A DNA stretch of 48,760 nucleotides from Phytophthora quininea (lineage: Eukaryota > Oomycota > Peronosporomycetes > Peronosporales > Peronosporaceae). The stretch is from NCBI GenBank assembly GCA_011947345.1, contig JAAVTG010000093.1, forward strand, positions 1 through 48,760, read 5' to 3'. This document shows, in pieces, positions 11,649-21,700 of this stretch (position 1 is the stretch's first letter; every line of letters starts with the position of its first letter). Position numbers and translations under genes: made by a program. The notes below the pieces were generated by a model, which saw only the letters and a program-made list of their open reading frames with translations, ran no database searches and was not told where the DNA came from.

Positions 11649-12030
11649 TGGGAACTCTTCATGACCGAAATTCGAAAGCGTTTTCGCGCCCGTGATTTCA
11701 AGTACGACCTGCGACAGCGTCTATGCAGATTGCGTTAACATGGTTCCTACCAGGATTACGTCTCTGAATTTCAGAATCTTCTGATTCAGTGTACGGAACC
11801 GATCTCGCCATTCAAACAGCGTTTCTACTTTCAACAAGGACTGCGTGGGGATACCTGTTGCTTCATCAACGAGAAAGATCCAAGAACGCTAAAGGAGGCG
11901 ATCGACTGAAGTTCCCAGTTTGAGAAGGCACACTTCGCCAGCACGAGAAGTGACGACAAGGATGAAGTCGACCACATGTCACTACTGCAAGGAGGTCGGC
12001 CATATTGCCTCCTGATTGCTGGCAAGTAAA
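11649..12030 (+). pseudogene. Ty3/gypsy retrotransposon gag relic with zinc knuckle
   Basis: One frame from 11649 reads WELFMTEIRKRFRARDFKYD, then DYVSEFQNLLIQCTEPISPF and KQRFYFQQGLRGDT, interrupted by TAA (11736-11738) and TGA (11907-11909). This is the retrotransposon gag helical domain. A further frameshift leads to a CCHC zinc knuckle, CHYCKEVGHIAS (Cys codons from 11977), whose last Cys is displaced by one extra base (TCC-T-GAT-TGC). No protease, reverse transcriptase or integrase follows, so this is a fragment of an old element on the plus strand. Confidence 0.75.
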
Positions 12031-12631
12031 GGTAAGTCTCCTTTCAAAATGGGGTCTTGTAACGGATATAAGAACATATTCGTTATTACAGTTTAGACCT
12101 TGAAGATTAGAGGCCCGGGACAGTGGTTTCGGGGAAGGGGGTACACAGTTCGACAAGAAAAAAAAGTAAAGGGGGGATTGAACGTTAAGTCAGCATTACA
12201 ATGCATAAAAATATTAAATCTTCAGAACTCAAAGTCATTATTGATTGATAATACGCAAACAATTCTCTGTAACTCTGGTATGAATTTAACAACAGCGCGA
12301 GACGCATTATTGTTGCGAGCTTAGCACACAAGTAGTCAGATTTATATGAACAACACGAATATAACTCTGAAGCATGTTCACTTTGAGATGAGAAAGTAGT
12401 TTTAACTGTTCTTAGCGGCATAACACCAATTTAATTTTCTAACCCTCCGTAATACGCAGATTGGATTGACTTGAGAAATCATAATTCGCTGTCGCCGACA
12501 ATTGAGGGTGGTTTCCTATTGGTTGAAAAGAAGAAAAAGGGTTGTAGTGCCATTTCACGTTCTGCAACAGGGCAAAGGGGCGCCGAGATCAGCGGTGAGC
12601 TTAAGTACTACCTGGAGGGTTTGTTGCTTAC
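12031..12631. other. Non-coding tract with an LTR-end-like palindrome
   Basis: Holds an imperfect palindrome at 12059-12085 (TAACGGATAT-aagaac-ATATTCGTTA, 9 of 10 pairs) directly behind the gag relic. Such palindromes occur at LTR ends, but no matching partner was seen in the window. No gene supported. Confidence 0.35.
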
Positions 12632-13234
12632 TCATGTACCATGCGGTTGTGCCCTACTGTGCGGTTTTGTTTCTGTGTGTTTGTGATCACTTTTGAAAGC
12701 CCCGAAGCGCTGAAAGATAAACAATTGGCCGCAACATTTGCGACACCGAGGCTTGGAGGGGTACTGAACTGAAGTCATCGACACTGATGTTGACAGGGAC
12801 GACAGGAGCTCTAGAGGCTTCGAGAAGTGAGCGGTTTGATGGTGTCTTAGGCCGCTTGCGGCGTTTGAACGGCTGTCTGGGAGAGCGTCAATTGCTTCTT
12901 GCTGTTTATCGATTTTCTTGTAAAATTCGATGTTTGGCGAGATGCCAATAAGTTCCATCCAGCCGCACTGCCCACTTTCTAGTTTTGTTTTCACCGATTC
13001 ATGCTGGAGTGCTAGGTCAGCAAATATACTAGTGGAGACGGTAGCATCTGAGTTGTCTCGGAAATGTGGCGGCAATGCTGCAAAATTCGAGGCATTTACT
13101 GGCAGCACCGCCACAACACGACCTACATACTGGCCCCCACCGGTCTCATACCTAACGTACCTATCTTGAACGCCGCCATCGACTACCCGCACCGAAGACA
13201 AACACTTGCAATAAAAGACGCACCAGTATTGCAT
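12632..13234 (-). CDS. Hypothetical protein, 200 aa, in repeat-rich tract
   Basis: ATG at 13234. One uninterrupted ORF of 200 codons. The N-terminal third (YVRYETGGGQYVGRVVAVLP) has the look of a small beta-barrel/BAH-like fold. The middle is helical and charged (FYKKIDKQQEAIDALPDSRS). The C-terminal part has a CRKCC cluster and a basic end (KSDHKHTETKPHSRAQPHGT). I do not recognise the family. It sits between gag, Crypton and hAT remnants and has the same orientation as the Crypton relic at 14527, so it may be an element-encoded ORF. Equally, it may be a lineage-specific gene or spurious. Confidence 0.35.
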   Translation of the reverse strand: MQYWCVFYCKCLSSVRVVDGGVQDRYVRYETGGGQYVGRVVAVLPVNASNFAALPPHFRDNSDATVSTSIFADLALQHESVKTKLESGQCGWMELIGISPNIEFYKKIDKQQEAIDALPDSRSNAASGLRHHQTAHFSKPLELLSSLSTSVSMTSVQYPSKPRCRKCCGQLFIFQRFGAFKSDHKHTETKPHSRAQPHGT

Positions 13235-14526
13235 AGATCGCTACCCCTTTCGCACTGAGTGTGTCCCATAGGTTTCTAAGACACCATCCTTTTCCAAAAG
13301 ACTGCCAAGCGCTTTTCCAAATCGTAGTTTTGGGTCAGCCTCAGGGAATGGTGCTCCCGGTGTCATGCGAGGGTTGCATGCCAAATAAATTCCGAGAGCT
13401 GTCACCCAGGACTAAATACATTTGCAAAAGGATGGCGGGGGTCATGAGGTCCTGAACTTGCTTGATTCGTCTTGATCTAAAAAAATACTCCAACACCGTC
13501 ATCTTTTGGCAGCAAATGCTGCGTCCAGAGTGTTTGCACGGAAACCGATCTACACATTAAATTTCACTGCATGGTCAGAAACAGATGAGAAAATCCGGCA
13601 TAATTTCGGGCGAGAGTTGAGTTGCTGAAATCCTTATAAAGCAATAATGGTAGTGGCTGCTTTCCGGAGATTTTTGGGGAGCTTTATTGATTTTGATCAG
13701 CCTCCAATCGGCTTATTTCAGAGAAAATTGCTTCATATCATCACCATATTCTACATGAAGCGCTACATGCTTCATTCTGTAGAGATTCGTTATCGCGCTA
13801 CGATACCCGCTGAGCGTGACAGATCGTGTGCGATTTCTGGTGCTGCTGTATCTAACGTGAAGTTGACCAATAAGAGGCACTGTTATAGTCGGCGTCTGGC
13901 ACTTACGACTTCTCGGACGAATTCGATTCCTGACCTGCCTATAGTGAAGACCAGTCAAATGACTGTCAATAAATGTCAAAATCCTTAATAATCTAATCAA
14001 ATCATCTTAAGATTTGGCTGCCAACTCAGATAAAACTTATGAAAATACAAGAATATGTTATTGTTCGCAGAATAGATTTTTAGAGCTGTGAAATGCCAAG
14101 AGGTTTCAACTTTCCCGGTTTGAATCAAATAGCCACGTGCCATACAGAACGCATTCTACCAGCTTCGGACTTAACAGAGCTTCTATTGTATGAAAAATAA
14201 AGTACCAGATGTCGTTTCCCCAGATTCTTGAAATCATGTCTTTTATATGTTGATTAGAATTTTTAGTACTCAGTTTTGGCGAGAGTAGCAATTATTAGTT
14301 TTTTCGTACCTGGATTTGGCGAGACTAGAAAGACTGAGCGAAGCCCAGCGGTAAGAACAGCATCATGTACCCTGTCGTGTGCCTAAGTTCGTACAGCTTT
14401 GTCTTTTGATAGTAGGCGAAGCATACACGTGGTTCGGCCGCAAACCATTGGAACCAAGCTGCCGCAAGGGACTGGGATCCTTTCTTTCTGGAGCAAACGA
14501 CTAGTGTCACAGGAGTCTGCTGCATT
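13235..14526. other. Non-coding tract
   Basis: No convincing gene. ORFs of up to 113 codons (13647-13988, +) lack recognisable domains and overlap ORFs on the other strand. Part of 14325-14526 on the minus strand may be the decayed C-terminal continuation of the tyrosine recombinase at 14527, but its catalytic His-x-x-Arg and Tyr motifs are not visible. Confidence 0.4.
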
Positions 14527-15294
14527 TCAGACCGAAGCGACGACGCTGAGTGCGCGGGCGTCTGCAGACTGGTGGTAGCTGTAGTTAGTTAAAGAAGAAA
14601 AATGTTGATAGCCATTTTGCGAACCTGGCAGTACAGATAGCTGTTGTTTTTCAATTTGTTCTGCGACGGAGCTACGACCGTACATGTACCACAACATCAC
14701 AACCAGAGCAGCGTCCGTGTAGTTTGTATCTTTTGACGCAGTCGTGTAGAGCAACCGCACAATTTCTTCTAGGTCTTGCTTAGAACATGGGGGCTTTCTT
14801 CTCGTAGCCACCGTCCTGTCGATTTGCGCAGTACTTTCCGAGCCCAGACAAAAAAATTGTAGCTGCGGTTTTACTAAACTACCTTGTAGTGGATATCTAT
14901 CTACTAACCAGTTCTTGACATTTCCGTAGTATGCTAGACAAGTGTTGGTAGCTAGATTTTTGCCTTCTGCTCTCGCTAAAGAATAAGCATATTTGTCTAA
15001 TATAATACGCAGCACTTTACCTGTTTTGTCCCCGTTAATGAGGGCCTTCGCAGCGTCGAGTTCCATGTTTTCGGTAGACAGAAATGCGACGAACGATTTG
15101 ATTGCCGTCGTCCTCGCCTTCTTGCTGTTACCTGGAGCCAGCGAGGCGATAGACATCACCACTTTCAGTGTCTGCGCCTTCTTCGCAAATGCTGTGAAAC
15201 TAACACTACCGATCGCTATTGTTGGAAACTGCTCAATATTTTCAGAGTATGCATTTATACTGATTTCTTTATGCAGAAAAACATATTTTCAAAA
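14527..15294 (-). pseudogene. Crypton-like tyrosine recombinase, truncated
   Basis: Open frame from just after a TGA near 15297 down to 14527 (about 250 codons; the first ATG is only at 15156). It reads KKARTTAIKSFVAFLSTENM, then LDKYAYSLARAEGKNLATNT, CLAYYGNVKNWLVDRYP and RRKPPCSKQDLEEIVRLLYT, then AALVVMLWYMYGRSSVAEQI. This resembles the helical core-binding domain plus the start of the catalytic domain of Crypton-type tyrosine recombinases, with the first catalytic Arg expected in the GRSS segment. The downstream HxxR and Tyr parts are absent, so the copy is 3'-truncated. Cryptons are known from oomycetes. Assignment is by motif texture, not a search. Confidence 0.5.
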
Positions 15295-15297
15295 TAT

Positions 15298-15981
15298 TCC
15301 GACCAAATATGGTTGGAATGGTCGGAAATTAGAGCGTGGTTTCTAATTGGTTGAAATGACGCCTTTAGGAAAGATGATTGGACAAAATGAAATGCATATA
15401 CAAGTATTGGTCGGAAAGTATAGGATATTATACCATACAGTAAAAAAGTTCAACCCCAAGCACAGTTCTTACAAACTGCGGGCTATGGGGAAGCAGTTTA
15501 CGGGGCCAAATTGATTATGAAGACCCGCTGAAGACACGACAACCAGTACAGCAGTCTAGAAGTTGCTCAGTGCAGCAGCAAGCTAAGGTCAATTCGCTTT
15601 TCAATTTGCTATTCATTGCACATGGCGTGCATAATCGGGAACAAGGACAAAACCCTACTAATAAAGATTTTTGGGGCGTTTGGGGATACAGAAACTTTGG
15701 GGGTGCAGAGCGAAAACTCCGCTAACTCGTGATAATTGGTGATCGTTGAAACAACCGTGTGGCATCTTCTCACTAAGTTTTGCCCCGTCCTATTGGCCAA
15801 CTAGATAGTATTTGACACTAACATCGTTTTCATATATGGTTATTGTATAGATTGTTAAGAATTAGCAAAACTTTATCTATATGACTGGTACTTATTAGTT
15901 GAAACAACGAAATTTGCCCACGGAAACTTTGCGCTGATGATTTAGCGAGTTAAACAAGCTAATCACTTTCGAACTGTAGAC
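15298..15981. other. AT-rich spacer
   Basis: No gene or RNA recognised. It separates the repeat-derived tract from the aldo/keto reductase 3' end. At 15336-15356 it contains GTGGTTTC-tA-ATTGGTTGAAA, similar to 12509-12529 (GTGGTTTC-cT-ATTGGTTGAAA), a short near-repeat of unknown meaning. Confidence 0.4.
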
Positions 15982-17300
15982 CTACTGCCACTTGCCGCGA
16001 ATCTGGTGCACGACCGGCTGGACTTGGGTCAACGTCGGCTTGAATTCGGCGACCGCGTCGATCTTGGCTCGGATCTCGGGCGTGATCTTGTCCTCGAAGT
16101 CCAGCGCCTTCAGGTTTTCTTCCAGCTGCTCGATCCTCGACGCACCGAGCAGCAATGTCGACACGTTCGGGTTGGCAACACACCAAGCGATGGCCAATTG
16201 CGGCAGCGTGCAGCCGATTTCCTTGGCGATTTCGGCCAGTTGGAGGGCCTTGACCGTCTTCTCCTCGAGGCCAGCAGATAGCACATTCTTGAATCCCGGA
16301 ACGGACATACGAGAGCCCTGTTGCGCAACTACTCGTCAGTTCAGGAATCATGCAGCTTGTTATAGGTGATAGCATATACCTCGGGAATTCCGTTCGCGTA
16401 TTTGCCCGTGAGCACCCCACTGGCAAGCCCAGAAAAAGCAGTCACCCCGTACTTGTACTTCTGCAACATCGGCGATAAACAAGTTAGTCCTTAGCACTTT
16501 AGCGCTTTCAACAGAACGCGGCGGCGAATACCTTGTACAGGTTGGTGAAGTCGTAATCCACACGAGAACGGTCGAGGATGTTGTAACGCGTTTGGTCGGC
16601 CACCTGCAGAAAGCAACATGAGTCAGATAGAATCATCACTTGTCAATGTCAGATCTCGACCGTACCGGACGAATGAGACCGAGGCGATCTGCAACCTCGC
16701 AGGCTTCCATGACCTCAGCGGCCGTCCACTCGCTCGTGCCCCAGTAGAACGCCCACCCTTGTTCGATCACGTAGTTCATCGCGCGAACCTGCAACACAAT
16801 TTCATCAGCTACCATCGAATTCTCTCACTGCTGAAGACGTACAATCTCCTCCATCGGCGTGTACGGGTCCTGGCGATGACAGAAGACCACGTCGACGTAG
16901 TCCAGGTCGAATCGCTTCAGCGATCCCTTCATGCCTTCGACGATGTGCTTGCGGCTCAGCCCAGTGTCGTTCGGGCCGCCTCCGCCGCTGCCCAGCTTGG
17001 TGCCGAAGAAGAGCTTGGTCGTCAGCACCAGGTCCTCTCGACTCCAGACACCACGCTCGACGCCGGTCTTGACGATCTTGCCGATGAACGTCTCGGCCTC
17101 GCCATCGGCGTAGGTCTCGGCGCTGTCGAAAAGTTGATGCCGCTCTGGAAGGCGCGCTCGAAGACGGCGTAGGACTTTTCAAAGTCCATCTGCATGTCGA
17201 ACGTGACGAAGCTTCCGAAGCCAAACTTGGACACCAGCAGGCCCGAGTTGCCCAGGAATCGGTACTTCATCGTGTGCGAGGTCTTGGAGGCGGAGCTCAT
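15982..17300 (-). CDS. Aldo/keto reductase, AKR6/voltage-gated K+ channel beta-subunit type
   Basis: NADPH-dependent oxidoreductase of the Kv-beta (AKR6) branch. Five exons on the minus strand: 17300-16843, 16788-16666, 16603-16532, 16460-16380 and 16317-15982, with introns of 54-71 nt, all phase 0. The product is about 356 aa. Catalytic tetrad residues are visible: Asp and Tyr in [10 protein letters not shown], Lys in LTTKLFFG, His in VVFCHRQDP. The cofactor part has [18 protein letters not shown] and [20 protein letters not shown], typical of Kv-beta proteins. ATG at 17300 ([20 protein letters not shown]). One T is missing from the run at 17129-17132 (INF-FDSAETY), splitting the frame; restoring it gives an integral length. 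Whether it regulates a channel or acts as a free reductase cannot be told. An SK-like channel lies in the same window at 39562, but that is not evidence of pairing. Confidence 0.9.
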
Positions 17301-17657
17301 CTTGGTGGTCTTCAGTCGAAAGCAGTTGTGAGCTCGGATCGACGGTCAAGGTGATACCACCGTGTTTTGTCAATCAGCGGCTTGCAAGGCATCATAATCA
17401 ATTCGATCTGGATCATCGACCCCAGCAGACAATTCTTCTGGACGCGAGGCGCTAGTCCATGTGCAGCTACATCAAGTAGACGGGCTACATGTGCTGGAGT
17501 TCGCGCTGGCCGTCCTGCTCGCCGAGCAGCTCAGCGCCGCAGTAAACAGCCTTGATGGGATGTGTCGGCCTTGTAGACCGCTCTGCGTCTCTTGATTGGT
17601 GAAATCACTACGTCACTGGTTCCAGAGCCACTTCACACTTTGCAATCTTCGACGACC
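17301..17657. promoter_or_regulatory. Divergent promoter region (AKR / aminotransferase)
   Basis: 357 bp between two divergent starts. It contains TTGATTGGTGAAATCAC at 17592-17608, an ATTGG (reverse CCAAT) box 60 bp before the aminotransferase ATG. No ORF supported. Confidence 0.4.
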
Positions 17658-18904
17658 ATGGCCGAGCAGCTCGCCACGCGCCTGGACGGCTTCGACCAGC
17701 CCACCGTCTGGCACGAGTTCACGCCGCTGGCGCTGGAGCACAAGGCCGTGAACCTGGGGCAGGGCTTCCCGGACTGGCGCTGCGAAGACTTTGTCAAGCA
17801 GGCAGCCAAGGACGCCCTGGACGCCGATTTCAACCAGTACGCGCGGCCGCAGGGCCACAAGAAGCTCGTGGAGGTGCTGGCCAGGAAATACTCAAGGAGT
17901 TCAACCGCCAGATCCGCTGGAACGACGAGATCGCCGTCGGCGTGGGCGCCACCGAGACCATCTACGCTGCCGTCAACGCCTTCGTGCAGGCCGGGGACGA
18001 GGTCGTCGTGTTCGAGCCGGCGTTCGACATCTACCACGCCCAAGTGCAGATGGCCGGTGGCGTGTGCCGGTTCGTGCCGCTGCATGTGAGAGCCTGCGAG
18101 CAGTCGGGAGAGAAAGAGTTCTACATTGACGAGCCCACGCTTGCAGCAGCCTTCTCGTCCAAGACGCGTGCTGTGCTGCTCAACAACCCGCACAACCCAA
18201 CGGGAAAAGTGTTTACGAAGCAGGAGCTGGGGCTCATTGCCAAGTACGTGCGCAAATACCCGCGTGTGATTGTCGTCTCGGACGAAGTGTACGAGCACAT
18301 CTTGTTCGATGGCAAGGAACACGTGCGGATCGCCAACATGGAGGGGATGTGGGAGCGAACGCTGACTGTGTCAAGTGCCGGAAAGACCTTCTCAGTGACG
18401 GGATGGAAAGTGGGCTGGGCCATCGGACCCAGCAATCTCATCAAAGGCATCTACTTGGCCAACAACTGGATCCAGTTCAGTGTCTCGACGCCGTTCCAGG
18501 AAGCGGTCGCCAACATGTTGGAGCAGGCAGAGAAGCCGTACAAGGGGTTCCCGACGTTCTTCGCCTTTGTGGCAGATCAGTACAAGCAGAAGCGCGACCG
18601 CCTTGCGAGCGCGCTCTTGGACGTGGGCATCGTGCCGATTTCACCGGGAGGTGGCATCTTCCTGTACTCGGATATTTCGGCTGTGAAAGTGCCGGAGAGT
18701 TTTATCGAGCCGGGCATGTCTTACGACTGGGCCTTTTGTCGCTGGCTTACCGTTACCAAGGGTGTGACGGCCATCCCAACGAGCGCGTTCTTTTGCGCGG
18801 ACAACAAAGAGGAAGGCAGCAAGTGGGCGCGCTTTGCGTATTGCAAGACTGACGAGGCCATCGAGGAGGCCATCAAGCGCCTCACCAAGATCCACGAGCC
18901 GTAG
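17658..18904 (+). CDS. PLP-dependent aminotransferase (kynurenine--oxoglutarate / cysteine-S-conjugate lyase type)
   Basis: Fold-type I class I/II aminotransferase, closest in motifs to KAT/CCBL enzymes that transaminate kynurenine, glutamine or methionine. Intronless, about 415 aa. Start ATG at 17658 (MAEQLATRLDGFDQPTVWHE); the open frame upstream has only a TTG. Motifs: NLGQGFPDW, QYARPQGHKKL, GVGATETIYAAVNAF, LNNPHNPTGKVF, VVSDEVYEHI, and the PLP lysine in SSAGKTFSVTGWKVGWAIGP. The C-terminal substrate part is ISPGGGIFLYSDIS...WARFAYCKTDE. One base is missing near 17890-17893 (KYS-KEFNRQIRWNDEIAVG), probably one C of a CC pair. Restoring it gives 416 codons including the stop. No targeting peptide is evident, so cytosolic is likely. 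Confidence 0.9.
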
Positions 18905-19151
18905 ATGATAGTCTATTGCGTTGGGTTTGGCTGCAACATGCTACCTGCTAGCAGTGCACTAGGTAGGTACCATGTTCACGATGAAAGCACCAAATGAAAG
19001 CGTCAATTTTTGACTGTTCTGCTGGCTGCAGCATGGGAAGAAGCCGCTTTTGGCGCTGAAGATAGCCACAATAACTATTGTGAGCCCTGAAGGCTTGGCA
19101 CCTGCACAGCCATTCAGACACGTCGCGGTGGTGAGGTCAAAGTCAAGTGCC

Positions 19152-20000
19152 ATGCGTGCCGTGCTGCAAGTGGTGCTCCTTCTGAATGTGTTTCTCCTGT
19201 CCACTGTCCAAGCGTTGTCGAGTTCGTCCTCCAGCTCGGTAGGAGAAGTCTCCGAATTGAACACTTCCGACAGCTGCGGTCAGCAGGAGTTCATCAACGA
19301 CTGCTGGTACCCCGTGTCCTGCAAGACGTGTTTGTCCCGCAGCGGCTGCGCCGTCGAAGTCACAACCGGAGACTGCGTGTCCGTCGACGCCCCCAACGTC
19401 ATCAGAGCTGCTGTCGGGCTTTACATCGACGGCGGAGTGGATTACTGCAGCGAAGCTGACCCCGCGTGCATCGCCTGCCGCAAGAGCAACTCGACTGACG
19501 TCTGTGCGGGCATCAAATCCTGCGTCTGCGTGGCCAAGTGCGAGCAAATCTCGCCCCAGCCGTCGCGTTGCGCCGGCACGAGCGACGTCAACACGAGGAG
19601 CTTCATCTTGGCGGGCGCCGTCGTCATGCCGTTGCTGATCTACGCCATGTTCAAAGGCTGCTGCGACTGCAACCTCAGCCGCATGCTGCGGAAGCACCGC
19701 GCCAAGCAGAGCCGCCGCCTTCCCGGCAGCTTGAAGCTCGAGGCGTGGTGGAAGCACATCAACCAGCAGAGCGACCCAATAGCCAGCGAGGGCTTTGCTG
19801 ATCTCGAGCTGCGCTCTTGCTTCGTCCCGATGCAGAGCGCAAAGGAAAATATCAACCGATCAAGCGGAGGAGAGGAAGGAGTTGAAGTTGCCGATTCGAC
19901 GACTGACATCGCCGGCGCCGTCGTGGCGACAGATCTCGCAGCAGAGTCGTCTAGAAACAACGAGCAGCACAGGGAGGTGACGGCCGCGCAGCTCGTATGA
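19152..20000 (+). CDS. Cysteine-rich type I membrane protein, paralogue 1
   Basis: 282 aa, intronless, unknown family. Signal peptide MRAVLQVVLLLNVFLLSTVQ (ATG at 19152; the open frame upstream lacks a signal). Then a Ser-rich linker, an extracellular domain with about 16 Cys (CWYPVSCKTCLSRSGC, CSEADPACIACRKSNSTDVC, CVCVAKC), one transmembrane segment (FILAGAVVMPLLIYAMF, residues about 155-172), a Cys/basic juxtamembrane stretch and a cytosolic tail with KLEAWWKHINQ...LELRSCFVPM. This tail aligns in pattern with LELVGWRDHVEL...VELETCYYLM of the gene at 20337. The three genes at 19152, 20337 and 24508 therefore form one tandem family. This is the most diverged member and lacks the intron shared by the other two. 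Surface receptor or cell-wall interaction is only a guess. Confidence 0.75.
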   Translation: MRAVLQVVLLLNVFLLSTVQALSSSSSSSVGEVSELNTSDSCGQQEFINDCWYPVSCKTCLSRSGCAVEVTTGDCVSVDAPNVIRAAVGLYIDGGVDYCSEADPACIACRKSNSTDVCAGIKSCVCVAKCEQISPQPSRCAGTSDVNTRSFILAGAVVMPLLIYAMFKGCCDCNLSRMLRKHRAKQSRRLPGSLKLEAWWKHINQQSDPIASEGFADLELRSCFVPMQSAKENINRSSGGEEGVEVADSTTDIAGAVVATDLAAESSRNNEQHREVTAAQLV

Positions 20001-20336
20001 GTAGACTTGGACAGATATCGATATGAGCTGCATTGTGGCCCTTGATGCTTGTCAAGTGCGACTTCAACCGGTGGTACTGTCCGTTTTATGGTTGATGGGG
20101 GCAACGCGGGGCGCGTCACCGACTGATCAGCGAATCAAAAGATGGCTACATGCACGGGATTGGTTAATATAGGGGATGGGTTCGTGATGTCCAGGTCAAT
20201 GTTGAAGCATCTCCATTTTCCCGGCGTCCAACCTCACTTTGCGTTTGTATGCGTTCGAGCTCTTCTCCGTGGGGGCCCAGCTTGATTCCTGCACCACTCC
20301 CTAATCGTCTGCTGCACTGAGAACACCCCCGTCCTG
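20001..20336. promoter_or_regulatory. Intergenic region upstream of paralogue 2
   Basis: 336 bp without an ORF. It contains CGGGATTGGTTAATATA at 20156-20172 (reverse CCAAT box next to an AT-rich element), the best promoter candidate for the gene starting at 20337. Confidence 0.35.
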
Positions 20337-21281
20337 ATGCGGAGGAAGGAGCTCGTGTCCTTGCTCCTCCTGGCCATGGCGCCGCTAGCGCTCGCCGACA
20401 CGTGCAACCAGATCTCCAGCTCCTACTCGTCCTGCCAGCGGCAGTCTCTGTGCGCTCAGTGCGTCGCCACCTCGGTACGAAATTGTAAATTTAACGTAGT
20501 CACATTCTTTTTATCTAACGTTGCTTCCTTTACCCAGGGCTGCGAGTACGACCTGGTGGACTCGACCTGCTCCACTCCCACCAACGCGTCGACTGCCGCC
20601 ACCTACTGCAGCAACAGCGACAGCGTCTGCGCGGCCTGCTCCGTCAGCGCCAGCAAGCCCACTTGCACGGGTCAGGACGGCGTCTGCATCTGCCCGTCGC
20701 TCTGTGACGTGGTGGCCAACTCGTCGTCCTCGGACCAATGCACCACCAACAAGCAGAACTTCAGCATGATGTACGTGGCCGTGGCCTTTGGCGCGCTCAG
20801 CATCATGCTGCTGCTCTACATGCAGCGCAAGTGTGCGGAGCGGCGCGTCCAGGAGCAGATGGGTATGGTGCAGCGAGAGCTGGAGGCCCGTCGCCAGCAG
20901 CGTCGTCGAGAGAGCGAGATGCTGCGAGCCAGACGCCCCCAACTGTCGCTGGAGTTGGTGGGCTGGAGAGACCACGTGGAGCTGCACAAGCCGCAGATGA
21001 CCAACGTGGAGCTCGAGACGTGCTACTACCTGATGCTGCAGGACAAGAAGGGCGACGGGGAGCTCCTCTCGGAGGATGAGCTCAAGGCCAGTGGCATTGG
21101 CGCCACTAGCTCACCGCTTGGCGTTCAGACGCCGCGTGACGGAGGTCGTGGAGCGACCCCTTACTTCCCCATGAGAGACGAATTCCCGAGCGACACCACC
21201 ACCGCCGTGTCTGCGGCGTCGGACAGCGAGGACGAAGAGGAGAAGACGGACGTGGCCATCGACGTTCGCCCGGCCAAGTAA
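20337..21281 (+). CDS. Cysteine-rich type I membrane protein, paralogue 2
   Basis: 293 aa in two exons, 20337-20474 and 20538-21281. The 63-nt intron (GTACGA...CCCAG) is phase 0 and has no stop in frame, so it could be misread as coding. Signal peptide RRKELVSLLLLAMAPLALA. The Cys-rich ectodomain (CNQISSSYSSCQRQSLCAQC, CEYDLVDSTCSTP, CSNSDSVCAACS, then CTGQDGVCICPSLCDVV) has several N-glycosylation sequons. Transmembrane segment MMYVAVAFGALSIMLLLYM at about residues 145-163. The Arg-rich coiled-coil tail carries LELVGWRDHVELHKPQ and LETCYYLMLQDKK and ends acidic (SEDEEEKTDVAIDV). Very close to the gene at 24508, sharing intron position, GQDGVCICPSLC and the tail motif. Family function unknown. 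Confidence 0.8.
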   Translation: MRRKELVSLLLLAMAPLALADTCNQISSSYSSCQRQSLCAQCVATSVRNCKFNVVTFFLSNVASFTQGCEYDLVDSTCSTPTNASTAATYCSNSDSVCAACSVSASKPTCTGQDGVCICPSLCDVVANSSSSDQCTTNKQNFSMMYVAVAFGALSIMLLLYMQRKCAERRVQEQMGMVQRELEARRQQRRRESEMLRARRPQLSLELVGWRDHVELHKPQMTNVELETCYYLMLQDKKGDGELLSEDELKASGIGATSSPLGVQTPRDGGRGATPYFPMRDEFPSDTTTAVSAASDSEDEEEKTDVAIDVRPAK

Positions 21282-21417
21282 CTTATAGCGTTTGTATGAA
21301 TGTGCCGTGCGCTACGGCAAGAGTTTTGATTGAAGCTGCCAGTGACTGGAGCCCGGTGGCCCTAGTCGCCGATGAGGTGGACCACCATCGGATTCCGACT
21401 CTTGTCTGTACATTATA

Positions 21418-21454
21418 CCACCAAAGCTCCGGCTCGCGGCAACAAGAGTGCTTA
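21418..21454 (+). repeat. Left terminal inverted repeat of the Fanzor element
   Basis: CCACCAAAGCTCCG, then GCTCG and C, then the core GGCAACAAGAGTGCTTA (21438-21454; its first G is the second base of CGGC). Matches the reverse complement of the right end with one A/G difference, one C/T difference and a 5-nt insertion (GCTCG) here. Confidence 0.8.
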
Positions 21455-21700
21455 CTTTTCCATTACTGTAATAACAAAATATGGACACTGGCTAACAAAG
21501 GAAGCTCCTGTGTCCTCGCTATTATGCATCGTTTGGCGTCGTACGAGTCTCCGCTTGCAGTGCCCTGGCAGTTTGGCTGTCAGGGGAGTTCGGCTCCCTT
21601 GCACAGGCGAAGCTCTTCCAGCCAGGAGGAGTCGACTCACCGCGCAAACGCAGCAGGCCGGCCCCCGATATGAGCTGAGTCTTTAGAATGGTCAGCATGT
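21455..21700 (-). ncRNA. Candidate guide (omega) RNA region of the Fanzor element
   Basis: By analogy with TnpB and characterised Fanzors, whose guide RNA is made from the end of the nuclease gene and the flanking transposon end. This region covers the last codons (stop 21637-21639), about 180 non-coding bases and runs into the left repeat. It has no other ORF on the minus strand. If the analogy holds, the guide would be the host sequence just outside the left end, read on the minus strand: TATAATGTACAGACAAGAGT (complement of 21398-21417). Position is inference only; I could not fold it. Confidence 0.3.

Noticed and set aside
12509..15356. Near-identical 21-nt stretches at 12509 and 15336 as ends of a 2.8 kb element
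   Set aside because: The similarity is confined to GTGGTTTC..ATTGGTTGAAA, which includes a common reverse CCAAT core. There is no extension, no target duplication and no inverted symmetry.
20475..20537. Reading this stretch of the second Cys-rich gene as coding
   Set aside because: It is open in frame, but has GTACGA...CCCAG ends and AT-rich content, and paralogue 3 has a 66-nt intron at exactly the same codon.
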